Shown one piece after another: positions 8,814 to 17,522 of a DNA stretch of 64,000 nucleotides; within the stretch, counting starts at the first letter, position 1; each line of letters starts with the position of its first letter. The position numbers and the translations under genes were made by a program. Source of the DNA: Planctomycetota bacterium (GTDB lineage Bacteria; Planctomycetota; Phycisphaerae; Phycisphaerales; SM1A02); assembly GCA_027622195.1 (NCBI GenBank), contig JAQBZO010000002.1:101649-165648 (forward strand), given 5' to 3'. The notes under the pieces are model-generated. The model searched no databases. It had not been told where the DNA came from and saw only the letters and a program-made list of their open reading frames with translations.

Positions 8814-9146
8814 TCACGGTCGAATCGCGAGCAGGCGATCGATGCCCATTCGCTTGAGCATCATTGAAAAGTCGGGGGCGAGCGGAAGCGTCTCGAGTGC
8901 AAGATCGTGGACGCGGCAGAGTCGCACGACGCGCAAGAGTGCTTCGTATCCAACACTCACCATCGCACACACCACAGAAAGATCGAGTGTCACCGATTTG
9001 ATGGATGGCGACCGAGAGGCAATCGCCTCCTCGAAGAGGGCACAGAGTTGCGACGCGGTAGGTCCATCGACGAATGGTGGGACGACGCGCAGGATGAGTG
9101 TGCCCTGCTGTTCTTCAGCAAAGAGAATGGCGGGATTGAGTGACAT
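8814..9146 (-). CDS. STAS domain protein (anti-sigma-factor antagonist-like)
   Basis: 110 residues, the usual length of a lone STAS domain. SVTLDLSVVCAMVSVGYEALLRVV follows the STAS pattern of a beta strand then a loop with the regulatory serine and glycine, although the usual aspartate before that serine is a valine here (MVS, not MDS). In SpoIIAA-like partners this serine is phosphorylated by an anti-sigma kinase. No kinase or phosphatase gene is adjacent. It is convergent with the beta-CASP gene and divergent from parB. Moderately sure of the fold, unsure of the partner. Confidence 0.72.
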   Translation of the reverse strand: MSLNPAILFAEEQQGTLILRVVPPFVDGPTASQLCALFEEAIASRSPSIKSVTLDLSVVCAMVSVGYEALLRVVRLCRVHDLALETLPLAPDFSMMLKRMGIDRLLAIRP

Positions 9147-9357
9147 CGTGTGAGGAAGCAGGCATTGTGGCGTAGTTGTGGTGTGGTTGGAATGGTTCCC
9201 TTTAATGTAGTCCGATAACTGGTATCAAGATGCCATCTGACTCGCGGTCGGGTTGGATCGGCGGGTGTCCAAAGTTCGCTTCGATCTGGCTCCCGAACCT
9301 TTTGGATTCAAAACCTCACATCGGTCCGATTGCGGTTACATTGAGCGAGGTGGTGTG

Positions 9358-9377
9358 AATGTTCCACGTGGAACATT
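9358..9377. promoter_or_regulatory. parS centromere-like site upstream of parB
   Basis: The core TGTTCCACGTGGAACA (9360-9375) is a perfect 16-base palindrome, and symmetry extends to 20 bases over 9358-9377. It agrees with the widely conserved chromosomal parS consensus (TGTTnCACGTGnAACA) bound by ParB. It lies 36 bases before the parB start, inside the 264-base gap between the STAS and parB genes, so ParB may load here and could also influence its own transcription. Other CACGTG occurrences in the window lack the flanking arms. The rest of the gap (9147-9357) shows no convincing promoter to my eye. Confidence 0.88.
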
Positions 9378-9410
9378 GTTTCAACCGAGTCGACAAAGGA
9401 GTGTCAGTCC

Positions 9411-10685
9411 ATGCGCAAGGATGCGAAGAATCCCGTTAATTCAGCTGTTGAGAACAAAGTGACCACGAGGACGAGCGTGGAAAATGATCCGCGGTCAGCG
9501 TCGACTCCTCAGCCAACAGCGTCGCAAGGCACGCCATTGAGTCGCCTCGGTCGTGGGCTTGGGCGACTCATCCCAGTGGCCATTCCGAGGTTTGCTGGAG
9601 AGGCACAGTCTGCCCCCGCTCCCAATAGTGTGGTGTCTCGAACGCCCGCAGTGGTGACTCCAGTAGCCGCTGCACCAACTGCCGAGCCGGCCGCAGCGCC
9701 AGCCGTCCTCGCCACCCCACTTTCAGTCGGGTTGTCTGGGACACCTCAATCGACTGTTGTGGCGACGAAACCTGCTCGAACGGTGGAGGTCAAAATCACA
9801 GGTTCGGCGGTCTCCTCATCGTCAACGCGTTCCACCCAACGGGGCACTGCTGCCACCGGAGACCAACCCGAGCCTTCGGCCCAAGCGGTGCAGAACATCG
9901 CGATTCAGTCGATTCGCGCGAATCCGCTCCAGCCAAGAACGATCTTTACCGAGCCGGCACTTGCAGAACTCGCGGCATCGATCTCCCAGGCGGGTCTCAT
10001 CCAGCCAATCATTGTTCGACAGCAGGGGACTGGATTCGAACTCGTCGCGGGCGAACGCCGATGGCGTGCGGCGCAAAAGTTGGGATGGACGGTGATCCCA
10101 GCCATTGTGCGCGAAGTCTCACAGGAAGAATCAGGTTATTGGTCACTTATCGAGAATGTACAACGCGAAGAACTCAACCCGATGGACCGCGCGGAAGGCA
10201 TGGCTCGACTGCGGGATCGGTTCGGATTGACACAAGCGATTCTGGCGGAACGACTTGGAAGTGATAGAGCCTCGGTTGCCAATCTCTTGCGCCTCCTCGA
10301 CCTCGATCCCGCGACCGCCAACATGGTGCGCGTGGGATCGTTGACCTTTGGCCACGCCAAGGTGTTGGCGGGGGTGTCGGACACACCCACTCGAAAGCGA
10401 CTCGCCGATCGCTGTGTGGTGGATGGTTGGTCGGTGCGCGGGCTCGAGAACGAAGTTCGATCTGGCACGCACACGGCGACACCGAAGGTCCAGCGACTTC
10501 CGATCACGAAGAGTGTTTCAGCACACATCGCGACCCTTGAGCGCGAGTTGGGAGACCACCTCGGCACGCGCGTTGCCATTCGACTGGGGCGAAAGTCAGG
10601 CACTGGAAAACTCACGCTCGAGTTCTTCAGTCTCGATCAGTTCGATGGACTGATGGAGAAGATGGGCTACCAATCGAAGTCGTGA
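9411..10685 (+). CDS. parB: ParB family chromosome partitioning protein
   Basis: 424 residues. The N-terminal 155 residues are low-complexity, rich in Ala, Pro, Ser and Thr, and carry RLGRGLGRLI (45-54), the element that in other ParBs sits at the very start and contacts ParA. The ParB/CTPase core spans about 160-270: NPLQPRTIF, GLIQPIIVR, GERRWRA (214-219), then ENVQREELNPMDRA. A helix-turn-helix for parS follows (about 272-298). A good ribosome site AAAGGAG (9395-9401) is 9 bases before the ATG. No parA is present in the window, unusual since parAB are generally adjacent. It segregates chromosomes and loads SMC in model bacteria. Confidence 0.93.
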   Translation: MRKDAKNPVNSAVENKVTTRTSVENDPRSASTPQPTASQGTPLSRLGRGLGRLIPVAIPRFAGEAQSAPAPNSVVSRTPAVVTPVAAAPTAEPAAAPAVLATPLSVGLSGTPQSTVVATKPARTVEVKITGSAVSSSSTRSTQRGTAATGDQPEPSAQAVQNIAIQSIRANPLQPRTIFTEPALAELAASISQAGLIQPIIVRQQGTGFELVAGERRWRAAQKLGWTVIPAIVREVSQEESGYWSLIENVQREELNPMDRAEGMARLRDRFGLTQAILAERLGSDRASVANLLRLLDLDPATANMVRVGSLTFGHAKVLAGVSDTPTRKRLADRCVVDGWSVRGLENEVRSGTHTATPKVQRLPITKSVSAHIATLERELGDHLGTRVAIRLGRKSGTGKLTLEFFSLDQFDGLMEKMGYQSKS

Positions 10686-10695
10686 TACAACCCGC

Positions 10696-11538
10696 ATGAT
10701 GGAATCATCGCCTCTCCTTGTTGGCGTCATCGTGCCGGCATTGATCGGATTCGTGGTTGTCCTTTTTCCACGAGCTGCTTGGCATTGGCATCGACGCGAT
10801 CTCCCTGTGGTCGATGGATGGGGGACTGGTGCCGGCATCGCCACGGCGTTCATCATTTCGTTCGCATTCATCGCGAGTGGTGCCGAATTCGGTTCAGCAT
10901 CTTGGCACACTGTGGTCAGTGCCATGGCGATCATTGGACTTGCATCCATCATTGTCTGGTCCGACACGAGGCTGATTGGTCAACCACTTCTGGCAGCGCT
11001 GATGGCGGTGGTGTGTCTTTTTGTGGTGCGCGGTCACACCGCGGACTCGATTGCCACACGATGCGCCATTGCGTGTGTCGGCGGGATCGCAACGCTGGCG
11101 ATCTCGATGCGATCTCGAACTGCAAGTGGATCGATCTCTACCGCGTTGTCATGTGCGCTCTCGGCATTCACACTCATGCTCGTCGCGAGCGCATCATCAC
11201 CATCACCACTCGCCGCAATGATCGGATCGGTTGGTGTACTCCTTGTACTCATCGCGATCGCCTCAGCAATCAATCGTCGATTTATCCTCGGAACAACGGG
11301 TTCCGCGGCGTTTATGGTCGCTTCGATTGGGATCGCCACAGTCGGATCATCCGCAATGGAGATTCCAATGTGGTGGTGGTGGAGTGCGGCACTCGCACCG
11401 GTTGCTGTGATTCTTCCGTCACTCTTCGCGACCGCGCCAGAACGAGAGCGACGCAACAACATGATCGGATTCATGCTCGCCGCATTGGTTCTCGCACCAA
11501 CGGCGTGGCAAGCGATCGCGTCCATTCAGTCACGATGA
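10696..11538 (+). CDS. Multi-pass membrane protein of unknown function
   Basis: 280 residues with about eight or nine hydrophobic helices and few charged loops; a WWWW run sits near 225-230. It follows parB by 10 bases with no ribosome site, so it may be co-transcribed with parB. The sequence gives no recognisable motif. A 299-residue frame overlapping it in another phase (10779-11678) is a shadow. It stands next to the VWA/GTPase locus, but on the other side of a minus-strand gene, so membership of that system is not supported by operon structure. Confidence 0.68.
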   Translation: MMESSPLLVGVIVPALIGFVVVLFPRAAWHWHRRDLPVVDGWGTGAGIATAFIISFAFIASGAEFGSASWHTVVSAMAIIGLASIIVWSDTRLIGQPLLAALMAVVCLFVVRGHTADSIATRCAIACVGGIATLAISMRSRTASGSISTALSCALSAFTLMLVASASSPSPLAAMIGSVGVLLVLIAIASAINRRFILGTTGSAAFMVASIGIATVGSSAMEIPMWWWWSAALAPVAVILPSLFATAPERERRNNMIGFMLAALVLAPTAWQAIASIQSR

Positions 11539-11565
11539 ACATGATGAACACGATGCGTGAGTCGA

Positions 11566-12609
11566 CTACGGATTCAATGCACCAGGGGGAGGCACGAATC
11601 GGTAATCGCCGCGATTCTCTTTCGCGATCTGCTGGAGGATCGCTTCGCCGCCCCGTTCGTGCATCGCAATGGTGTTGACAGAGACTTCCCTGTCCACGTT
11701 GAGCGTTTCGAACAAGGCGACCACGGACGGAGGGTCATCGAAGATTCCATCGGTCATGAGAAAAATGGAGTCACACTTCAACTGAGTGAGTACATATTGA
11801 ATGGCGGCATTTGGAGTCGTCGCTCCGCCGTGGAATTGTTGATCCACCCAAAGCAGCGCGGCATCCTTCTCGGCTTGTGTCGCAGTCACCATTTTTGCAG
11901 GCGGCATCACATAGTGACCGTGATCAAAGAAGACAATCTGGAAAGAGTTCTCTTTGGTCAATCCCGAAAGGGTCTTGCGAAGTTCCATCGTGAGATGAAA
12001 GAATCGTTCGTCCATCGCCATGCTGCCTGAGCAATCCAAGATGAAGGCGAAGTCTTTTCCTTCCGACTTCAGTCCCATGAACTCCACAGGAGTGCCGCCG
12101 CCACCTCCGCCAGATCGTCCGCTCGCACCTTGTCCGGGCGTTGCATTTGGAGTTGAACCAAAAGCAGCGGGGGGGGCGATGACAGGATTCGGTACCACCG
12201 CGACCGCATCGGGAAGTGAGTGTCCGATGCGAGGAGCGACGCGTCCCGCAATCTGTTCTGGTGGAGCAGGAGGAGTTCCACCCGCCTGAACCACTGCGTT
12301 CATGACCCCGTCTGGGTTTCCAGCCAGGGTTTTGTCGTTTCCGGTGTCTCCATCCCCGCCGACCCCTGATCCCAATGAGCCAGATCCTGGACCATTACCA
12401 ACGAGTCCGGTGCCTGTCCCGTCCCCAACTCCTGCACCGCTTCCTGTTCCGCGGCCTCCACCAGTCCCACTGCCGCTCCCACCGTCGCCGCCGCCCTCCA
12501 TAAAGAGGGCCCAAATCAAAATGCCAATGACAATCAGCATGGAAAAAAGCATCCCGGAGACGCTCCATGCGCGAAATCGGTTCGTGACCGTCAGCGGTAG
12601 GGCAGACAT
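11566..12609 (-). CDS. Membrane-anchored VWA domain protein with glycine-rich linker
   Basis: 347 residues. One membrane helix near the N-terminus (about 17-37, SGMLFSMLIVIGILIWALFM), then a long Gly/Ser/Thr-rich linker (about 39-95), a proline/alanine stretch, and a VWA domain from about 190. The metal site is DCSGS, with the later threonine (HGGATTPNAA) and aspartate (IFLMTDGIFDD) typical of intact MIDAS sites. VWA domains bind protein partners through the metal. It is divergent from the GTPase operon with about 60 bases between starts, and VWA proteins often partner with GTPase or AAA modules, so it may belong to the same system (inference). Confidence 0.85.
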   Translation of the reverse strand: MSALPLTVTNRFRAWSVSGMLFSMLIVIGILIWALFMEGGGDGGSGSGTGGGRGTGSGAGVGDGTGTGLVGNGPGSGSLGSGVGGDGDTGNDKTLAGNPDGVMNAVVQAGGTPPAPPEQIAGRVAPRIGHSLPDAVAVVPNPVIAPPAAFGSTPNATPGQGASGRSGGGGGGTPVEFMGLKSEGKDFAFILDCSGSMAMDERFFHLTMELRKTLSGLTKENSFQIVFFDHGHYVMPPAKMVTATQAEKDAALLWVDQQFHGGATTPNAAIQYVLTQLKCDSIFLMTDGIFDDPPSVVALFETLNVDREVSVNTIAMHERGGEAILQQIAKENRGDYRFVPPPGALNP

Positions 12610-12670
12610 GGCAAGATGAGTACCTTATAGAGACCACAGACGAGTTCGGATTTCGGTGGTTCCGCGAAAG
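12610..12670. promoter_or_regulatory. Candidate bidirectional promoter between VWA gene and GTPase operon
   Basis: This 61-base gap must hold the promoters of two divergent units unless they start within the genes. CCTTATAGAG (12623-12632) contains TATAAG on the minus strand and TATAGA on the plus strand, overlapping -10-like hexamers. No good -35 box is visible on either strand. If real, transcription of the VWA protein and the GTPase operon would be locked together. Weak evidence. Confidence 0.3.
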
Positions 12671-14029
12671 ATGCTTACCTCTATGCGGCGAAGATTGCTT
12701 AAACGCGTGCTCTGCCCCTCTTGTTGGCATCGATTTTCGCCGATGGACACGCTCTTTGTTGCCGCCAACCCAACGCTTATGGGGGATCCTCGCCTTGGCG
12801 AGGATGCGCCGTCGCGTTTTTTGCCATCGCACTTCACTCCCGCAGGAGATGCCATTGATCCGAGTGGAGAAACCGCGCATCTCACGGCATGCCCTCGTTG
12901 CCACCTTGAGTTTCCATCCATCCTGCTTGAGCGAATGCCGCTGATTCTCTCACTTGCTGGAATGCCATCGAGTGGAAAGACATACTTCCTCGCGAGTGCG
13001 ATGTGGCACTTGCGGCAGTTGATGCCTGTGACATTCGGAGTGACTTTTCAGGACGCTGATGCGCTGTTGAATCGTCCACTGTCGGCGAATGAAGAAAAAC
13101 TTTTTCTCAGCGACAGTCCTGACAAACGGGTTGCGCTCGAGAAGACTCAACTCGAAGGAGGACACACTTCATCTGTTGAGTTTGATCGCGGCATTCGAAC
13201 GACACTTCCGAAACCGTTTCTCTTCACATTGCGTCCACGCCCCGAGCATGTCAATGGAGCAAAGCGTGACGCACTCACTTTCGTCTTCTGTTTGTATGAC
13301 AACGCAGGCGAGCACTACCTTCCAGGGGCAGACTCTGTTGTGACACCGGGAACAAAACACATTGCCGCTGCATCGGTGGTGATGTTTATGTACGACCCAC
13401 TGCAGGATGTTCGTTTTCGCACCATGCTCCGCGGCGTATCGCATGACCCACAACTCGAGATGCCTATTCGTGGCATGCGTCAAGACACACTCATCACGGA
13501 ACTCGTGACGCGCATTCGTGCACACGCCGCACTCCCATCGACCGGGCGCGTGAAGCGACCGCTCTTGCTTCTTGTGTCGAAGAGCGACTCGTGGGGACAT
13601 CTCCTCAACGGAATCGACATTCACACAGAACCCTATACACCAATCGATGATGAATCTCGTGTCGGACGAATCGATATCGATCGCGTCGATGCCGTCTCTG
13701 ATGCGGTGCGCAATCTTCTCCTTTCGCACACTCCGGAACTAGTGGCTGCTGCTGAAGACGGCTTTGAAAGAGTGATCTATATGCCCGTGAGTGCGACTGG
13801 GGCGGCACCGTCCCTCGACGGCGAATCTGGAATGCTCAAGATTGCGCCGCGCCAATTGAAACCGCATTGGGTGACGGTTCCGTTCATCTATGCGCTGGCA
13901 AGGTGGTCGCAGCACTTCATCGGAGGCAATCGCGAGGCGGCCGACGGCATCACTGAATTGCCAGGATCCACCGACCTTGATGGGGCGGCTGGATCACCCG
14001 ATCTCGATCCGAACGAAGGGCAGGAGTAA
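12671..14029 (+). CDS. Zinc-ribbon TRAFAC-like (double-GTPase family) GTPase
   Basis: 452 residues from ATG 12671; a GTG at 12656 or an ATG at 12683 are also possible. Four cysteines in two CPxC pairs (15/18 and 74/77) form a split zinc ribbon. The P-loop is GMPSSGKT (97-104), the switch-II DxxG is DNAGE (210-214), and the base-specificity motif is SKSD (303-306). The line LSLAGMPSSGKTYFLASAMW and the later FQDADALLN fit the family I recall as double-GTPase 2 of Aravind's group, which occurs next to GAP1 genes. No membrane segment; cytoplasmic. First gene of an eight-gene operon; the next gene begins 5 bases later with its ribosome site AGGAG (14022-14026) inside this gene. Confidence 0.8.
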   Translation: MLTSMRRRLLKRVLCPSCWHRFSPMDTLFVAANPTLMGDPRLGEDAPSRFLPSHFTPAGDAIDPSGETAHLTACPRCHLEFPSILLERMPLILSLAGMPSSGKTYFLASAMWHLRQLMPVTFGVTFQDADALLNRPLSANEEKLFLSDSPDKRVALEKTQLEGGHTSSVEFDRGIRTTLPKPFLFTLRPRPEHVNGAKRDALTFVFCLYDNAGEHYLPGADSVVTPGTKHIAAASVVMFMYDPLQDVRFRTMLRGVSHDPQLEMPIRGMRQDTLITELVTRIRAHAALPSTGRVKRPLLLLVSKSDSWGHLLNGIDIHTEPYTPIDDESRVGRIDIDRVDAVSDAVRNLLLSHTPELVAAAEDGFERVIYMPVSATGAAPSLDGESGMLKIAPRQLKPHWVTVPFIYALARWSQHFIGGNREAADGITELPGSTDLDGAAGSPDLDPNEGQE

Positions 14030-14034
14030 CCCCA

Positions 14035-16584
14035 ATGTCGAGAGAACTCATCTACACCTCTGCGCCGCAGGGCATCCTGCCTGGATCGCGCGGTTTTTGC
14101 ACCGTGGCGATGAGCCAGGGGATGCCCGCGCCAATGAGATTGGGACTCGAAGCACTCACTGGTTACAGAGCACCATCGGATGATGTCGCTCCGTCCGATG
14201 CGCCTGTTGAGTATCTCCACACGATGCTTGATGCTTCGGGGACACGTTTTCATGTGGTCGGCGCGGTGCGGATGGCGGCTCCAGATCACACAGGTCGTTC
14301 AAACAGTTTTGCGCACTTCGTCGTGCTCGAGCGCGGCGAACTGGACGCCAATGGTCCGACCGCACTTCTTCGGACCGACGATGTCATTCGCGCACAATGG
14401 AACCAGCCGCCGCAATTGTTGCCTCCGCATCATTCACTGCCGCCGGCACTTCATCGAGGTCCGACGATCTGCAGTTACTGGAAAGAGATTGCAGGGGATG
14501 CGGGTTGGGCAGGGGCATTGGCGGGAGACTTCATTATCGACTCGGGCCGTCCAACCACGATCATTGTGCCGAACCATATTGATGTGCTGAGACTGGCGGA
14601 TGAAGCGATTGCACTCCTTCCACCCGAGTGGCGTTGGAGAATTACCTTCTCGACCTATTGGCATCGAGCACTTCCAGGCATTTCATGCGCGTGGCGTTTT
14701 GTGATGGATGGGACTCCAGAAGCCGCGACGATTCGGAAGGCAGGCAATCCGCGGACGATGGATGTCACGCGTCACAAGCCCTGCACTCGGACTGGGCGCT
14801 ACATCGAAGCAGCGCGGACGGGGCTTCTCGCGATTCCAGAGGTGGAGTCAGCGATCTCGAGCGATCCACAGGTCCGCCATCAACATCGTCTGCGCGAAGA
14901 GCTCGAGGCGCGTGGCGACTTGCATGCAGATGATGTGCAACATGGACAGGCACTCGCGCAACATGCTCCCGTGGATGAATCATCAGCGCATCCAGCGCGA
15001 GTCGTTCGTGACGGGGGTATGGGTCGCTCGTGGAATCAAGAGGATTCCGACGACGATCAGTCGGTCGAAGAGGCGCGCAGAGCTCGAACAAGAAGCATCA
15101 TCATGATCGCCGCGATCGTGTTGGCGGCCTCGGTGCTGAGCGTGATCGGCACCGTGTTGGTGTTGAGTGCGATGGAGCCAGAAAAAGAGCCAGAGCCGCC
15201 GCAGGTTGAACCAGCGATCATTGTTTCACCAGTGGCTCCAGCGGTGGAAGTTCCAATCAGCACACATGCTGAGCCAGAACATGTAGCGACGGCGGCGACA
15301 CCCGCACTTGCAGCCGACTCCGTTGAGGCGCATGATTCACTAGCAACAACAGCACCTCCACCACCACCACCTCCACCACCACCTCCTCCACCACCACCAC
15401 CTCCACAACCACCTCCTCCTCCACCACCACCACCACCAAGAAACTATCCACTTCGATTTGTGGCGATTGTCGGTGATAATGGAAAAAGAATCAGCACGGC
15501 CACCATCGCCCCGAGTGATGTCACAGAGATTCACTTGTTCGGTTCCCAAGAATTGATAGCCGTAGGGGTCGGGGTCTCTAATGATGGTGTCACATTGCGG
15601 CAGGGCAGCTCTCAGTTCGAGGTCGCGACTCTCAAGAGAGATGCCGATTCACTGTGGATCTGGGAGTGGACAAGCAGTCCCCTGACCGACTTGTCGTCAC
15701 TCGGTGGTAAGGAAGGCATCGCGACTGGATTGTGGGCAACGGCGACACATCCCGATGGTGAAGAGACCATCTTTTTTGGACCATCCACGCCCACACTGAT
15801 TGAGATTGCTCTCGGCTCACCAACATCGGTCTATGTGCCGCAGTGGATGACTGAGTTGGCTGTGATTGTCGAGAAGGCTGATGGAACGGCCGTCGTTCAA
15901 GAATGGCGCAGCAACCAACCGATGGTCATCGAGTGGGCGGTTGGATCTTCGACACTCTCCCTCAATCTTGAGCGCAAGGGTACCGATTCGGAGATTCATG
16001 CCACGATCACCATGCAGCCAGCACTCGCTGATGTGGATGAGATCAAGGGTCTGATGTCCGACGCCGAAGCGTGTTTGCGACTGTTCAAACGAGCGCTTGC
16101 TGCGGTCAAGGAGAAAAGGCGCCCTCTGGAAGCCGAAATGCGCTCACTCATTCAACTGCTTCCAGAAGTCGCGAAGCAGTTCAATTGGAAGAGCACCACC
16201 AAAAATCAGCCACCACTCCTCTCTAAGGCACAGTCTGAAAAACTCCGTGGTTGGGTCGAGGAAGACGGGAAAGCAGTTCCAACCATTCGTACGAGTGAAG
16301 AGTTGTTCTCTGCGAAGCCACCATGGGATGCAACCGAAGAAACACTTTTCCAGGATCTCGTTCTCTTCTTTGAGGCAGTCACCATGAGTTGCGAGAAGCG
16401 CATCAAGGAGGCGAAAGAGCTTGTCGAGATGTGGCCCAACGACGCGCGAGTGTTGCTTTTCGATCCTTCGGTGTGCCCTAATGCCGAGCGAATCACGCAG
16501 GGGAAGACGGCATCGTTGATTCCTGGTGCATTCATCCAAATCAAGTTCCTGATGAAGAAGCGGGAAGTGGGGACCGAGCGATGA
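14035..16584 (+). CDS. GAP1-like GTPase-associated protein, membrane-anchored, with polyproline tract
   Basis: 849 residues. The N-terminus (RELIYTSAP, then GFCTVAMSQGMP, SFAHFVVL and WRWRITFSTYW) matches the GAP1-N2 domain that partners double-GTPases; the domain occupies about 1-270. A charged linker leads to one membrane helix (about 354-378), so the GAP1 part faces the cytoplasm. After the membrane come a proline-rich region with 27 prolines and one glutamine (441-468), a beta-rich region (about 470-680) and a helical end. The C-terminal half would span or enter the periplasm. Its last codon overlaps the next gene (ATGA). Placing the GAP1 module at the membrane suggests it relays the GTPase state to envelope components. 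Function is inferred from context. Confidence 0.75.
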   Translation: MSRELIYTSAPQGILPGSRGFCTVAMSQGMPAPMRLGLEALTGYRAPSDDVAPSDAPVEYLHTMLDASGTRFHVVGAVRMAAPDHTGRSNSFAHFVVLERGELDANGPTALLRTDDVIRAQWNQPPQLLPPHHSLPPALHRGPTICSYWKEIAGDAGWAGALAGDFIIDSGRPTTIIVPNHIDVLRLADEAIALLPPEWRWRITFSTYWHRALPGISCAWRFVMDGTPEAATIRKAGNPRTMDVTRHKPCTRTGRYIEAARTGLLAIPEVESAISSDPQVRHQHRLREELEARGDLHADDVQHGQALAQHAPVDESSAHPARVVRDGGMGRSWNQEDSDDDQSVEEARRARTRSIIMIAAIVLAASVLSVIGTVLVLSAMEPEKEPEPPQVEPAIIVSPVAPAVEVPISTHAEPEHVATAATPALAADSVEAHDSLATTAPPPPPPPPPPPPPPPPPQPPPPPPPPPPRNYPLRFVAIVGDNGKRISTATIAPSDVTEIHLFGSQELIAVGVGVSNDGVTLRQGSSQFEVATLKRDADSLWIWEWTSSPLTDLSSLGGKEGIATGLWATATHPDGEETIFFGPSTPTLIEIALGSPTSVYVPQWMTELAVIVEKADGTAVVQEWRSNQPMVIEWAVGSSTLSLNLERKGTDSEIHATITMQPALADVDEIKGLMSDAEACLRLFKRALAAVKEKRRPLEAEMRSLIQLLPEVAKQFNWKSTTKNQPPLLSKAQSEKLRGWVEEDGKAVPTIRTSEELFSAKPPWDATEETLFQDLVLFFEAVTMSCEKRIKEAKELVEMWPNDARVLLFDPSVCPNAERITQGKTASLIPGAFIQIKFLMKKREVGTER
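15355..15438 (+). repeat. CCA/CCT proline-codon repeat
   Basis: Twenty-eight consecutive codons encode 17 prolines, one glutamine and 10 prolines, almost all as CCA or CCT. At DNA level this is an imperfect trinucleotide tract, so its length may vary by slippage in steps of three without breaking the frame. In the protein it would form a stiff polyproline II rod just outside the membrane helix of the GAP1-like protein. Confidence 0.9.
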
Positions 16585-17522
16585 TTCATACACTTGTCGG
16601 AATCGCAGTCGCTGTGCTCTGTAGCTTCTCCGCCCAGAGTGGCGATGCGACACGACTCTTCTCAGAGTCCACCTGCTTCGATGTGGAGTGGGATCGGTTT
16701 GGTTTGTGCCAAAGCAAATTGTGCACCGTCATTCAACTTCCAGCGAGTCTGTCTCGAGTGGAGTGTCGGCCAGAGCCAGAGCCGAGTTCGCCGTGGCGTT
16801 GGGTTGTCGATCGTGCCCATCAAAGTGCGCGGATGACATCACTTCCAACCACACATCCAGCGACTGGCATTGAACGTCCTGGTCGAGAACTCGCCAAGAT
16901 GTCATGGAGTGGAGACAAACTCACATTCCAGTGGGCCGCTGTGGAGCAGACTGCGTTTGCTGCGATTCTCAATGACATCTCGGATCACATGCAAATGTGC
17001 GAGTTCGTGTGCTATGAAGGAGACACCGCTCGCGCCGTGATTACCCCCGCTCCAGGAAACCGGACGATGCGACTCGTGAAAGGGAGTGCCTCGATCGCAC
17101 TCCCAGAGCGCATCCCATCACAGCGCATTGTCTTTGGAACACTTCCGCCTCCTCTCGTCGAAGCGGCTGGTCGCCAGCACACCTTTGTGGCGCTTGAGGG
17201 AGCTGGTCCTCTCCTCAAGTTCAGCATCGTGGGTGGAACGCGGATGTGTATTGAGTTCGACTCCTCATGGCGCGCAGCGGTGGATGCGCTCGAGAGTGAA
17301 CTCAAGGCTCTCGAGTCCATGCCGAAACCGTTGGCATCTGAAGTACAGAAGACCCAAATGCTGAATACTGAAATTGCGCGGGTGAAGCAATCACTCGATG
17401 CAGCGAAGGAAACCTATGCACGCCAAGGAGATCCCAAGTTGACTGTCCCAGTGGAGTTCGATCTGGTGGATATCAGTGACGGGCGTCCGCGGCTTCATGT
17501 CAAACTCGAGGCTGAGCGATGA
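16581..17522 (+). CDS. Exported protein with C-terminal coiled coil, unknown function
   Basis: 313 residues. A signal peptide (about 1-18, VGIAVAVLCSFSAQSG) precedes a beta-rich domain with cysteine-containing loops (CFDVEWDRFGLCQSKLC, and MCEFVCYEG). A helical segment (about 232-280: AVDALESELKALESM, MLNTEIARVKQSLDAA) predicts a coiled coil, followed by a final strand pair. It is joined by ATGA overlaps to both neighbours, so it is made with the GAP1-like and TM-helical proteins. It is probably periplasmic and could bridge the coiled coils of the ExbD-like subunits. I know no family for it. Confidence 0.72.
   Translation: MIHTLVGIAVAVLCSFSAQSGDATRLFSESTCFDVEWDRFGLCQSKLCTVIQLPASLSRVECRPEPEPSSPWRWVVDRAHQSARMTSLPTTHPATGIERPGRELAKMSWSGDKLTFQWAAVEQTAFAAILNDISDHMQMCEFVCYEGDTARAVITPAPGNRTMRLVKGSASIALPERIPSQRIVFGTLPPPLVEAAGRQHTFVALEGAGPLLKFSIVGGTRMCIEFDSSWRAAVDALESELKALESMPKPLASEVQKTQMLNTEIARVKQSLDAAKETYARQGDPKLTVPVEFDLVDISDGRPRLHVKLEAER

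Noticed and set aside
10779..11678. 299-residue plus-strand frame overlapping the membrane protein gene
   Set aside because: The sequence is Arg/Cys/His-rich without hydrophobic periodicity; the 10696 frame is a convincing membrane protein.
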